Positions 26,889-35,484 of a stretch of DNA of 64,000 bases are shown piece by piece. Made by a program: the position numbers and the translations under genes. Within the stretch, counting starts at the first letter, position 1, and each line of letters opens with the position of its first letter. The notes beneath the pieces are model-generated. The model searched no databases. It had not been told where the DNA came from and saw only the letters and a program-made list of their open reading frames with translations. The DNA comes from Bacillota bacterium (GTDB taxonomy: Bacteria > Bacillota > Clostridia > Oscillospirales > Acutalibacteraceae), in the NCBI GenBank assembly GCA_023412715.1, contig JAEZCC010000025.1, positions 1 through 64,000 of the forward strand, given 5' to 3'.

Positions 26889-27731
26889 TCAGTTTCGTTT
26901 GTAGCGTAAAATTGCATTTTTTGTTTTGACGATGTACTCTTTTGTCTGTTCGATATTGTTTTTCACAATGCCCATATACAAAAGGTCGGTCACAATCAGC
27001 GAAGCGTTCCGGGAGGCGATAGCTCCCAGCCGAAGCTCACGCTCCGTCGTGGGGATGTACAGAAGAATGTCGGCATATCGCGTCAGGGGGGTTTTCCGGA
27101 ACTGCGTGACCGCAATCGTAACGGCGCCCTGCTCTTTCGCGAACTGCATGGCGGTGTTCACTTCGTGCGTCTTTCCGCTGTAGCTGACGGCCAGCGCGAC
27201 ATCCCGATCCGTGATATGTGCGGTGGCCGCGAGCTGGTCATGAAAATCCTGGTGGTAGACGACGCGGCGGTCGATTCTCGACAGCTTTTCCATCAAATCC
27301 ATGCATACAATCCCCGAGCCGCTGACCCCGAACAGATAAACGGTCTGGCAGCGGAGCAGGGCGTCGATGGCTTTCTCAAGGCTTTCGACATTCAGCAGCC
27401 GGTACGCCTGATCCTGCAGCATCGTGCTCAGGGCCTCCGCCTTTCTCACCACGTCGGCAACGGAATCCTGTTCGCTGATCATATCGTCGAAATTTGAGAT
27501 TTCGTCGGCGCTGTCGCCGGCAAGATCGACCTTCAAGGCGGTGAAGCCGCTGTAGCCGAGCCGGTGCGAAAAACGGATGATTGCCGCGGCGGAGACGCCC
27601 GCACGCTCCCCAAGCCTTTGGGCGGAGCTCAGGGTCACCTCGCCCTTGTGCTGCAGAATGTACCCGGCGAGTTTTTTCTCCGTATCGGTATAGCTGGCCA
27701 TGCCCTCGCGGATTTTGTACGCGCAACTCAT
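26889..27731 (-). CDS. MurR/RpiR-family transcriptional regulator
   Basis: The 280-residue protein has an N-terminal HTH_6 domain (LSSAQRLGERAGVSAAAIIR; FSHRLGYSGF) and a C-terminal SIS sugar-phosphate-binding domain (VYLFGVSGSGIVCMDL, ALAVSYSGKTHEV). Its gene follows murQ and faces the PTS and mupG genes across the control region, so it is the likely local regulator, sensing MurNAc-6-phosphate. The ATG at 27731 follows GGGGG; GTG at 27749 is the alternative. The paired repeats at 28835-29018 are candidate binding sites. Confidence 0.88.
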   Translation of the reverse strand: MSCAYKIREGMASYTDTEKKLAGYILQHKGEVTLSSAQRLGERAGVSAAAIIRFSHRLGYSGFTALKVDLAGDSADEISNFDDMISEQDSVADVVRKAEALSTMLQDQAYRLLNVESLEKAIDALLRCQTVYLFGVSGSGIVCMDLMEKLSRIDRRVVYHQDFHDQLAATAHITDRDVALAVSYSGKTHEVNTAMQFAKEQGAVTIAVTQFRKTPLTRYADILLYIPTTERELRLGAIASRNASLIVTDLLYMGIVKNNIEQTKEYIVKTKNAILRYKRN

Positions 27732-27753
27732 CCCTGTTTTCCCCCGCACCGCA

Positions 27754-28692
27754 TTATTTTTTCCCGCTGCCCTGCGGGATGCCGCGTTCTTTCAGCGCCC
27801 GGATCGCCTGGGAAATATTCCCGCCGCTGTCTTTCAATATTATACCACAATCTTTGCCGGGAAGACCAGTCAATGCCATGCAGATGGCGATTTTTACATT
27901 GGATCCGCTCTGTTCCAGAAGGCGGGCCGCCTCTTCATAGGCGCACCCGCTGCTGGAAGCGATGATGTGCCTCGCGCGCTCCACCAGCTTTTCGTTCGTG
28001 GGCTGTACGTCGACCATAAGATTTTTATAAACTTTTCCGTATTGGACCATCAGCGCGGTCGAAATCATATTCAGAATCATTTTCTGGGCGGTGCCGGCTT
28101 TCATGCGCGTCGAGCCGGTGATTACCTCGGGGCCGACGACCGCCTCGATTTTCGTCTTCGCGTGCCGTGAAATTTCGGCCGCGTGCACACAGCTGACGGC
28201 GCCCGTGTAGGCGCCGACTTCGTTCGCGTAATCGAGCCCGCCGACAACGTAGGGGGTCCTCCCGCTGGCCGCAAGCCCGACGACGGTGTCCTCTTCTTTC
28301 AGGCCGGCCGCCTGCAGGTCGCTGCGGGCCAGCGCCATGTCATCTTCCGCGCCCTCCTTCGCCTTCAGCAGCGCGCCGAAGCCCCCCGCGATGATTCCCT
28401 GAATCAGCGACGGCTCCACGCCGTAGGTCGGCGGGCACTCGCTGGCGTCCAGCACGCCCAGCCTGCCGGACGTGCCCGCGCCGATGTAAATCACCCGGCC
28501 CCCCCGCATCATCCGCTCATGCGCGCGGTCAATCAGCTCCGCCACGGCCGGAAGCACCTTTTCCACGCTGAGCGCGACCGTCCGGTCCTCCCGGTTGATG
28601 ACGCGCAGCATGTCGAGCGTCCCCATGACATCTATATTCCTGCTGTTTGCATTTGCCTGTTCCGTCTCAAGCGTATTCAGATTCACTGCCAT
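27754..28692 (-). CDS. murQ: N-acetylmuramic acid 6-phosphate etherase
   Basis: MurQ cleaves the lactyl ether of MurNAc-6-phosphate to give GlcNAc-6-phosphate and lactate in cell-wall recycling. The 312-residue SIS-fold protein has YIGAGTSGRLGVLDASECPP with the catalytic-region Glu, GLAASGRTPYVVGGL, and GSTRMKAGTAQKMILNMIST. Length and motifs are complete. The regulator and HAD gene follow on the same strand. Confidence 0.96.
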   Translation of the reverse strand: MAVNLNTLETEQANANSRNIDVMGTLDMLRVINREDRTVALSVEKVLPAVAELIDRAHERMMRGGRVIYIGAGTSGRLGVLDASECPPTYGVEPSLIQGIIAGGFGALLKAKEGAEDDMALARSDLQAAGLKEEDTVVGLAASGRTPYVVGGLDYANEVGAYTGAVSCVHAAEISRHAKTKIEAVVGPEVITGSTRMKAGTAQKMILNMISTALMVQYGKVYKNLMVDVQPTNEKLVERARHIIASSSGCAYEEAARLLEQSGSNVKIAICMALTGLPGKDCGIILKDSGGNISQAIRALKERGIPQGSGKK

Positions 28693-28812
28693 AAATCGTT
28701 GCTCTCTCCCTCATGTTGATTGGCGGAAAACGGGCAAAGCCGCTTTCTCCGCACGATGATGGAATTTCCGGCGGGTGTCCGCCGGAAAAAGATCACTTTT
28801 TGAATTATTTTC

Positions 28813-28840
28813 ATTATAGCATCAATAAATATTATTTCAA
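28813..28840 (-). promoter_or_regulatory. Promoter of murQ
   Basis: On the minus strand TTGAAA (28840-28835) and TATAAT (28818-28813) are 16 bp apart. The -35 overlaps the first of two TATCGAA repeats. Confidence 0.6.
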
Positions 28841-28888
28841 TATAATATCGAAATTGTTAAAACTTATTTTTCAATTTATTATATCGAA
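28835..28888. repeat. Pair of TTCAAT...TATCGAA direct repeats
   Basis: TTTCAATATAATATCGAA (28835-28852) and TTTTTCAATTTATTATATCGAA (28866-28887) share their ends, about 35 bp apart. The first covers the murQ -35. They could be operator half-sites for the RpiR regulator. Confidence 0.4.
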
Positions 28889-28969
28889 CATATTCTCAAA
28901 TTTTTCAGAAAGAAAGGCGAGTGGTGCATTTTATTCCGAAATTCAAGTCGATTTTGAAGTTAAGTTATT

Positions 28970-29018
28970 AAATAGTATCAGAAATTTAAAATATAATTTT
29001 ATTTTTCTGATACTATTT
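28970..29018. promoter_or_regulatory. Perfect 15-bp inverted repeat, candidate operator
   Basis: AAATAGTATCAGAAA (28970-28984) and TTTCTGATACTATTT (29004-29018) are exact reverse complements with a 19-bp AT spacer. The right arm ends 12 bp before the -35 of the PTS promoter, so a bound regulator could block or recruit RNA polymerase. Confidence 0.55.
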
Positions 29019-29030
29019 TTTAAAATATTA

Positions 29031-29058
29031 TTGACATATTTAACTGAAATTATATAAT
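29031..29058 (+). promoter_or_regulatory. Promoter of the PTS-mupG transcript
   Basis: A consensus TTGACA (29031-29036) and TATAAT (29053-29058) are 16 bp apart, about 108 bp before the PTS start. Confidence 0.7.
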
Positions 29059-29165
29059 GAATGTAATCCAGTCGGAGAGTCAATCCGGCTGCCATAAAAA
29101 TCAGGCGGTTCTCACGGCACCGCCTTTCAAAATTCACACGAGCGTAATAAAAGGAGAGTAGAGCC

Positions 29166-30599
29166 ATGGACTATGGGAAAGTAGCGGCCGAAGTCCTGAA
29201 AGGATTGGGCGGCAAAGAAAACGTGGTCGCCAACGTAACCTGCATGACGCGCCTTCGGGTGAGCGTCGCCCATTACGGGGAAGTAAACATCGACGCCCTC
29301 AAAAAAACAGAGGGTGTGCTCGGGGTCGTGGATTCCGACACGGTGCAGATCGTTTTCGGCCCCGGCATCGTCAACCGGGTCGGCGAAGAATTTTCGCGTC
29401 TTACGGGTCTGGCACTGGGCGTCGATCAGGCCGCGGGCGATGTGAAAGAACTCGCCAAAGAGAACAAGGAGGCAAACCGGCAAAAGCACAACGGGCCGGT
29501 CCAGAGATTCCTGAAACGGATTGCCAACATCTTCATTCCCCTGCTGCCCGGCATTATCGCCGCGGGCCTTATCAACGGAATCGTCAACGTCGTCAACGTT
29601 TCCACCAAAAACTCAATGGACGCGTACTGGTGGTATTCGTGCATACATACCATCGGATGGGCGCTGTTCGCATACCTGCCGATCTTCGTCGGCATGAACG
29701 CCGCGAAGGAATTCAAGGGCTCGCCGATTCTGGGTGCGATTGCGGGCGCGTTTTTCTGCAGCAACACGGCCATGCCTCTGCTTGCCAAGCTGAAAGCCGG
29801 CGCCGTGCTCATGCCGTTTACCGGCCAGGCGTTCAGCCCGACCACGGGCGGCCTGCTCTCTGCGCTGATTGCCGGCATTTTCTTCGCTTACCTGGAAAAA
29901 TCGATCCGCAAATTCATGCCGACGATTCTTGACACCTTCTTCACGCCTCTTCTGACCGTCATCGTCGGCGGGCTGGTGACAGTCCTTGTGCTGCAGCCGA
30001 TCGGCACGCTGCTGACGAACGGCATCTACTATCTGCTCGACTTCCTGTATGCGGACCTCGGCGTGGTGGGCGGGTATCTGCTTTCCGCCGGTTTTCTGCC
30101 TCTCGTCGCCGTGGGCCTGCACCAAGCGCTTACGCCAATCCACGCCATGCTGAACGATCCTGCGGGGCCCACGAAAGGCATCAACTATCTGCTGCCGATT
30201 CTGATGATGGCGGGCGGCGGTCAGGTGGGCGCCGGCTTTGCGCTTCTGTTCAAGTCTAAGAACAAAAAGCTCAAGAGGCTGACGCGCGACTCCCTGCCGG
30301 TCGGCATCCTCGGCGTCGGCGAACCGCTGATGTACGCCGTCACGCTTCCGCTCGGCAGGCCTTTCGTCACGGCGTGCCTGGGCGCCGGCCTCGGCGGCAT
30401 CCTCGCCTCCCTGTTCCACCTCGGCACCGTGTCGCAGGGCGTCTCCGGGCTGTTCGGCCTGCTGATTGTCGTGCCGGGCACGCAGCTGCTGTACCTACTC
30501 TCGATTGTTGCGGCCTACGTCGGCGGATTCATCCTGACCTATTTCTTCGGCGTCGACGAAGAGCGAATCAATCAGGTTTACGGCACGGAAGAAAACTGA
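29166..30599 (+). CDS. murP: PTS sugar transporter EIIBC, probably MurNAc-specific
   Basis: The 477-residue membrane protein imports and phosphorylates a sugar. The EIIB domain (residues 1-85) has the phospho-accepting Cys26 in NVTCMTRLRV. A charged linker leads to an EIIC domain with about ten membrane segments and the motif GVGEPLMYAVTLPLG. There is no EIIA domain, as in MurP and sucrose permeases, so a EIIA from elsewhere must be borrowed. MurNAc specificity is inferred from murQ, the RpiR gene and mupG; the protein alone would only be called glucose/sucrose-superfamily EIIBC. Confidence 0.85.
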   Translation: MDYGKVAAEVLKGLGGKENVVANVTCMTRLRVSVAHYGEVNIDALKKTEGVLGVVDSDTVQIVFGPGIVNRVGEEFSRLTGLALGVDQAAGDVKELAKENKEANRQKHNGPVQRFLKRIANIFIPLLPGIIAAGLINGIVNVVNVSTKNSMDAYWWYSCIHTIGWALFAYLPIFVGMNAAKEFKGSPILGAIAGAFFCSNTAMPLLAKLKAGAVLMPFTGQAFSPTTGGLLSALIAGIFFAYLEKSIRKFMPTILDTFFTPLLTVIVGGLVTVLVLQPIGTLLTNGIYYLLDFLYADLGVVGGYLLSAGFLPLVAVGLHQALTPIHAMLNDPAGPTKGINYLLPILMMAGGGQVGAGFALLFKSKNKKLKRLTRDSLPVGILGVGEPLMYAVTLPLGRPFVTACLGAGLGGILASLFHLGTVSQGVSGLFGLLIVVPGTQLLYLLSIVAAYVGGFILTYFFGVDEERINQVYGTEEN

Positions 30600-30638
30600 C
30601 GGACAACATAACGATATCACTTCAAAGGCGGCGCACCT

Positions 30639-31700
30639 ATGAACCAATTCGGCATTTCCCTGTATCTGGGCACGGGACTCGAAAAGAACGCTGAAATCAT
30701 CGGCAAGGCAAAAAAGTCCGGCATCCGCTACGCGTTCACTTCGCTGCACATCCCGGAAGAGCAGCGCGACGGCGGCGCGGACAAAGAAATCCGGGAGCTG
30801 CTGGAGCTGTGCCGGGAAAGCGGCATCTCGCTGATTGCGGACATCGGCCCCAGGACCTTTCGGCAGATGGGGTTCCGCAGCATGGCGGACCTGAAACAGA
30901 CGGCCATTACGCACCTACGGGTCGACTACGGGTTCAGCTGCGGCGAGATGGTCGAGCTTTCGCACGATTTTTACCTGGTGTTCAACGCCAGCACGGTGCA
31001 GGAAGACCAGATTCTGGAGCTGAAACGCCTGCACGCGGACTTTTCAAGGTTCAGCGCCTGCCACAATTTTTATCCGAAACCGCTGACGGGTCTTTCCATT
31101 GCCAGAGTGGAACGGACGAACCGCCGGATTCACAAGCTCGGCATGCAGACCATTGCATTTGCCGCGGGAGACCGGGAACTGCGGGGGCCCCTGAAAATGG
31201 GGCTTCCGACCGTCGAAGAGCACCGCAATCCGGAAGTGCTGCTCAATATGCTCCAGCTCATCCGGCTGTGTGAGACGGACATCTGCATGGTCGGGGACAT
31301 CGACATCAGCGACAAGGCATACCGGCAGATTCGGGAGCTTTCCGAGGGTTATGTCAGTCTGGAAGCGAAACTCAGGCCCAAATACGCTTTTCTTGCGGGC
31401 AATATCCACCACGACCGGCCGGATTCCAGCGAATACGTTATCCGTTCGCAGGAATCGAGGCAGTATTCGTCGCAGGGAAAGCTCTTCCCGGCCGAGCCCT
31501 CCCTCCCCCGCAAAAGGGGCAACATCTCCGTCGGCAACGAAAAATACCTGCGCTATTCCGGCGAGCTCGAAATTGCGCGAAAAGATCTTCCCGAAGAAAA
31601 TAAAGTCAACATTGTGGGGCAGGTATCGCCTTCCTGCCTGAAATACCTGGATTACATCGCGGACGGAATGGGGTTCCGCCTCATACCGGAAAATCATTGA
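30639..31700 (+). CDS. mupG: 6-phospho-N-acetylmuramidase (DUF871/MupG family)
   Basis: The 353-residue protein is a DUF871/MupG TIM barrel with a C-terminal cyclophilin-like domain. Landmarks are GISLYLGTGLEKN, SLHIPEE, LRVDYGFS, NASTV, ACHNFYPKPLTGLS and GDIDIS. In Staphylococcus MupG splits the disaccharide MurNAc-6P-GlcNAc taken up by the MurNAc PTS. It lies 39 bp after the PTS gene, so the cluster predicts uptake of peptidoglycan disaccharide, cleavage by MupG, then MurQ. Confidence 0.9.
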   Translation: MNQFGISLYLGTGLEKNAEIIGKAKKSGIRYAFTSLHIPEEQRDGGADKEIRELLELCRESGISLIADIGPRTFRQMGFRSMADLKQTAITHLRVDYGFSCGEMVELSHDFYLVFNASTVQEDQILELKRLHADFSRFSACHNFYPKPLTGLSIARVERTNRRIHKLGMQTIAFAAGDRELRGPLKMGLPTVEEHRNPEVLLNMLQLIRLCETDICMVGDIDISDKAYRQIRELSEGYVSLEAKLRPKYAFLAGNIHHDRPDSSEYVIRSQESRQYSSQGKLFPAEPSLPRKRGNISVGNEKYLRYSGELEIARKDLPEENKVNIVGQVSPSCLKYLDYIADGMGFRLIPENH

Positions 31701-31742
31701 GCCATAAAAGCCCGGAAAAATTCACTGGACTCTTTGTAAAGC

Positions 31743-31779
31743 AAAACGCGGCCCGTCTGTAACAGACGGGCCGCGTTTT
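31743..31779. terminator. Bidirectional terminator between mupG and the chemoreceptor gene
   Basis: A perfect 17-bp inverted repeat (AAAACGCGGCCCGTCTG, 31743-31759, with its complement at 31763-31779) has a 3-base loop and A/T ends on both sides. Confidence 0.85.
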
Positions 31780-31816
31780 CACATTCCGAACTGTTTTCAG
31801 GCTATTCCTGCCGGCT

Positions 31817-33547
31817 TCAGGCATTGCCTGCGGCCGGCGTTTGCCGAAGCCGGATTTTTGCGAGCTCTTTCCTGAGAAGATCGGCTTGCGCGGACAATTC
31901 TTCGCTCGTCGCCGAACTCTGCTCGGCTGTCGCGGAATTGGTCTGAACGACCGCGGACATGCTCTCCACCCCCCGTGCGATGGTCTGAATGGATTCAGAC
32001 TGTTCGCGGGAGGCCGCTTTAATCTGCTGGATGGAATCGTTGAGCGCGGCAGCCTTATCATTGATAGCCGACAGGGCCTGCGCCGTTTCCTGTGCCAGGG
32101 AAGACCCTTCCCTGACTCTCTGCGACGAATGTTCAATGAGGATCGACGTCTGTTTGGTGGCCTCTGCGGATTTTACCGCAAGATTCCGGACCTCATCCGC
32201 CACCACGGCAAACCCTTTGCCCGCCTCTCCGGCCCTGGCTGCTTCGACCGCCGCGTTCAGCGCCAGAATATTGGTCTGGAATGCAATATCGCCGATTACC
32301 TTAATAATTTTATCAATCTCCCGCGACGCTTCCGAAATAGCGTCCATCGCTGAAAGCATCTGCTGCATCTGGCCGTTGCTCTCCGAAAGCTTCCGCGTGG
32401 CGGTGTCCATGTTGGAAGCCATGCTGCCGATCTGCCCGGAGTTCTGGGCGATCTTCTCCGATACGCGCTCGATGGAATCGGAAAGCTCCTGGACCGTTCC
32501 GGCCTGTTCGGCCGAGCCCTGCGCAAGGTTTTTCGCCGCGTCCGAAACCTGCCCGGCGCTGCCGTCCACCTGCTGCGCAGAATCGGTCACGGACCGGAAG
32601 ATTCGGTTCATGTTGTCAAGGATCGTGCCCATCGCATTGGAGATTGGCCGAAAATCCCCTTCATACCGGCTCCGGCATTCAAAATCGTAGCGCCCCTCCG
32701 AAAGACGCAGCATGGAGTCGGAGATATCTGACACGATGCTCTGCAGCGTGTCAAACGCCGAATTGAGCGAATCCGCCAGAACGCCGATCTCGTTCCGGGA
32801 CCGGTAACGCACCCTCGCTTTCAGGGAGCCCGCCGCGAATTTGCGGGAAACGCCCGCAAGCTCTTCAATGGGGCGGCTGATGGATCCTGAAATCTGGATC
32901 CCCAGAAACAAAGCGGCCGCCACGCCGAGAAGGGAAACCAGGGCCAGCACCAGAAAGAGAAGGCGCGCGGCGCTGTTGTTGGCGTCGTTCGCCTGGTTCG
33001 AGACTGCAACGTGATAGTTCATGTAATCCGTATAGACGCCGATCAGCTGGCTGCCGGCGGCGCGGGTCTGCTGCAGGACCTTGTTTGCCGCCGTGATCCG
33101 GCCGCTGCCGGCAAGGTCGAAGACCTGTTTCAGCTGCGGCTCGAGCGTATCTGTATAAAGGCTGCCCGCATTTTTCAGTTTCTTTTTCCATTCGTCGCTG
33201 ATGTCCGCCGTTTCCAGCTTCTTCAGGTCGGCCGCATACAGACGGGCGTATTTTTCAAAGCTTTCCCGGTCGCCGTCAAGCGCCTTGGAGTCCTGAAAAT
33301 TGGTATCGGCGTCGATGGCGGCGTCCCGGCAGGCCGACTGCAGGGAAGAGATGTCTGTCAGGATGTCCGCGACCACAGGCAGAGAATTCATGCGTTCCTG
33401 GGAATCCGACATGGAAACGGTCAGCCGCATCATTCCCAGAAGGCCGACCGCCCCCACGACCACCGCGATCATTGCCATGCTGATAAAAGACAGCTTCAGG
33501 CGTTTTGAAATTTTCATGTCTTTGATTTTATCTGTCAGAATGCTCAT
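31817..33547 (-). CDS. Methyl-accepting chemotaxis protein
   Basis: The 576-residue transmembrane receptor has membrane helices near residues 16-38 and 190-213, an outer four-helix-bundle sensor between them, a HAMP domain (about 215-265), and a signalling domain with the conserved tip NAAVEAARAGEAGKGFAVVA before EVRNLA. GGGAGG precedes the ATG. No chemotaxis or flagellar genes are adjacent, so it is an orphan receptor. The neighbouring sugar operon may or may not be related to its ligand. Confidence 0.95.
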   Translation of the reverse strand: MSILTDKIKDMKISKRLKLSFISMAMIAVVVGAVGLLGMMRLTVSMSDSQERMNSLPVVADILTDISSLQSACRDAAIDADTNFQDSKALDGDRESFEKYARLYAADLKKLETADISDEWKKKLKNAGSLYTDTLEPQLKQVFDLAGSGRITAANKVLQQTRAAGSQLIGVYTDYMNYHVAVSNQANDANNSAARLLFLVLALVSLLGVAAALFLGIQISGSISRPIEELAGVSRKFAAGSLKARVRYRSRNEIGVLADSLNSAFDTLQSIVSDISDSMLRLSEGRYDFECRSRYEGDFRPISNAMGTILDNMNRIFRSVTDSAQQVDGSAGQVSDAAKNLAQGSAEQAGTVQELSDSIERVSEKIAQNSGQIGSMASNMDTATRKLSESNGQMQQMLSAMDAISEASREIDKIIKVIGDIAFQTNILALNAAVEAARAGEAGKGFAVVADEVRNLAVKSAEATKQTSILIEHSSQRVREGSSLAQETAQALSAINDKAAALNDSIQQIKAASREQSESIQTIARGVESMSAVVQTNSATAEQSSATSEELSAQADLLRKELAKIRLRQTPAAGNA

Positions 33548-33729
33548 CGTTTTTTCCTCCCACTTCCCTTTTCAGGCAATCTCTTCCTGAAAAGGAGCAA
33601 TAAAAAAGCCACAGCCTATGTCCGCTCCGGACTCCGCCGGCCCTTCTTCCTCGCCGGAAAGAAAGGCCCTCGGGACCGTCGCCGGAAATATTCCGTGACT
33701 TAACAGCACAATAAAGTTTTTACCTGATT

Positions 33730-34752
33730 TTACAGTTTTTGCATACGCTGCTCTAAAACCGCGACGCTGTCGCGTTTCATCAGGGTATTGCAGATTTCAA
33801 TCTTTACGCGGACGTCCGGATTCCCGTTGTTGATGCGTTCCACAAGACGGCGCACCGCAACGCGGCCCATCTCTTCTTTGTCGACGCGGATCGAGGTGAG
33901 CATCGGAGTGGAAATCCGGCAGAAGGGAAGATCGTCGAAGCCGATGACGGAAACGTCCTTCGGTATGGTGACGCCGTGCTCATTCAGGGCCTTGATGGCC
34001 CCGAGCGCAATGATATCGTTGTCTGCGAAAAAGGCCGTGGGCAGAGCCGGATTGCTTTCCAGCAGCCTGCCCATATCCTGGTGGGCGCCTTCCACCGTCG
34101 GCGTCAGGGAAAAGATAAAATCCGGGTCGGGCGCGAGCCCGGCACCCTGCAGCGCCAGCATCCACCCCAGTCCGCGATAGCGGAAGTTGCGGATCCTTAT
34201 CTTGCTTTTCAGGTAGCCAATCTTTTTGTGCCCGCACGCCAAAAGATACTGGGTGGCCTCTTTTACGGAATCCAGATTATTGATGAGGACGCAGTCGAAA
34301 ACGGTTTTTTCAAACCACGCGTCCAGCACCACCAGCGGCGCCGCGGCTTTTGCAAAGGGCACGATATCTTCTTCCGTCAGTTCCGTCGCCAAAAGCAGGA
34401 TCGCATAAGAAGGGTCGGCCAGCAATACCTGAAGCTGCTGCTGGTAGTCCGGCTGTTTGCTGTCAAGGTTCAGCAGCGTGATCTCATAACCGGCTTCCCG
34501 GCTCTCGTTTTCCACGCCTTCGATCAATGCCGAAAAAAAAGGCGTGTCGGCAACAACCTGGCCGCCGTTTTTTATAATCACGAACCGGATCCCGCTGATC
34601 TTGCGTGAACCCTGGTACCCGCAGGCGCGTGCCGCTTCCAGAATCTGGCGGGCCGTTTCGGGATTGACGCCTTTCTTATTGTTCAGAGCGTTGGAGACCG
34701 TCGCCTGAGAAAATCCCGTTATTTCACTGATCTGTCGTATGCTTACCTTCAT
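33730..34752 (-). CDS. LacI-family regulator of the sugar operon
   Basis: The 340-residue protein has an N-terminal LacI HTH (SIRQISEITGFSQATVSNAL) and a hinge (NPETARQILEAARACGYQ), then a periplasmic-binding-protein-like sensor domain (FADNDIIALGAIKALNEHG, VIGFDDLPFCRISTP). It lies at the downstream end of the ABC/isomerase operon on the same strand with its own promoter. A role as repressor of that operon, relieved by its sugar, is inferred. The ATG at 34752 follows GAGGTG by nine bases. Confidence 0.9.
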   Translation of the reverse strand: MKVSIRQISEITGFSQATVSNALNNKKGVNPETARQILEAARACGYQGSRKISGIRFVIIKNGGQVVADTPFFSALIEGVENESREAGYEITLLNLDSKQPDYQQQLQVLLADPSYAILLLATELTEEDIVPFAKAAAPLVVLDAWFEKTVFDCVLINNLDSVKEATQYLLACGHKKIGYLKSKIRIRNFRYRGLGWMLALQGAGLAPDPDFIFSLTPTVEGAHQDMGRLLESNPALPTAFFADNDIIALGAIKALNEHGVTIPKDVSVIGFDDLPFCRISTPMLTSIRVDKEEMGRVAVRRLVERINNGNPDVRVKIEICNTLMKRDSVAVLEQRMQKL

Positions 34753-34793
34753 ATGTGTCCGCACCTCTTCTGAAAACACCTCATTCGTGATTC

Positions 34794-34822
34794 ATTATAT
34801 TCTTGTTTTTTCACCCGTACAA
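34794..34822 (-). promoter_or_regulatory. Promoter of the LacI-family gene
   Basis: On the minus strand TTGTAC (34822-34817) and TATAAT (34799-34794) are exactly 17 bp apart, 41 bp before the start codon. Confidence 0.65.
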
Positions 34823-35075
34823 GTATTCCTGTAACTTTAAGCAAAATGTGGATTGAAGTCATTTCGATGTTCCGGAGGGTGCCGGGGTCCCGTGCAGCAC
34901 ATCAGTCAGGCAGCGAAATACAATAGGAAAAAGCCGGTGAACGCGCCGGTCGTATCCGCCCTCGGCGAAGGGAGAACGGGCCGCCGCAGCCACGAGACGC
35001 CCGCGCCGCCGCTGCGCCAAAGCTTCGGCAGGCGGACGCGAAATTCAAGACCTTCTTCATCGCTTTGAATCTCTT
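34823..35075. other. Spacer after rbsD with a coding-like remnant
   Basis: No intact gene is seen. On the minus strand a frame ending at a TGA at 34906-34908 has protein-like, GC-third-position sequence (EGLEFRVRLPKL, SWLRRPVLPSPRADTTG) for about 60 codons but no start, so it may be the tail of a lost gene. Confidence 0.35.
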
Positions 35076-35477
35076 TTACGCAGGAAAGGCGACTCCCGCC
35101 CTGCAGATGATATTGGGGTAAGGAGTGAACTCCCCCGTGCGCACGGCAAACTTCACGTCTGCCGACATCGCTTTCAGCTTCTCATGCGGAATTTTATCGA
35201 ACGTGGCGTCCGGCAGCTTTTTCCGTATGTACGCAAGCAGCTCTGGATTTTTTTCGTCGATTTCTTCCGCCAGCGTGTAATGCTCGACCACCGTCTCGGA
35301 CAGAATCGCGTCCATCACCTGGCGGAACGTGGGCACGCCCCCGCTGACGGCCAGGTCCACCACCGGAACCCCTTTCGGGATCGGCATGCCCGCATCCCCC
35401 ACCAGAAACAGATCCTTGTGGCCCAGAGCCGCGATATATCCGGCAAGCCGGGCGTTCAGCACTCCGCTTTTTTTCAT
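35076..35477 (-). CDS. rbsD: D-ribose pyranase (RbsD/FucU family)
   Basis: The 133-residue protein interconverts pyranose forms of a sugar before phosphorylation. It begins MKKSGVLNARLAGYIAALGH with the catalytic-region His, and has DAGMPIPKGVPVVDLAV. AAAGGAG precedes the ATG at 35477. It lies 7 bp after the permease gene. RbsD is known for ribose, but the operon also has an isomerase and an FGGY kinase rather than ribokinase, so the sugar here may be different. Confidence 0.93.
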   Translation of the reverse strand: MKKSGVLNARLAGYIAALGHKDLFLVGDAGMPIPKGVPVVDLAVSGGVPTFRQVMDAILSETVVEHYTLAEEIDEKNPELLAYIRKKLPDATFDKIPHEKLKAMSADVKFAVRTGEFTPYPNIICRAGVAFPA

Positions 35478-35484
35478 TTTCAGA

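Noticed and set aside
33548..33729. Cyclic-di-GMP riboswitch before the chemoreceptor gene
   Set aside because: GC-rich short stems exist, but the conserved core bases of the GEMM class are absent.
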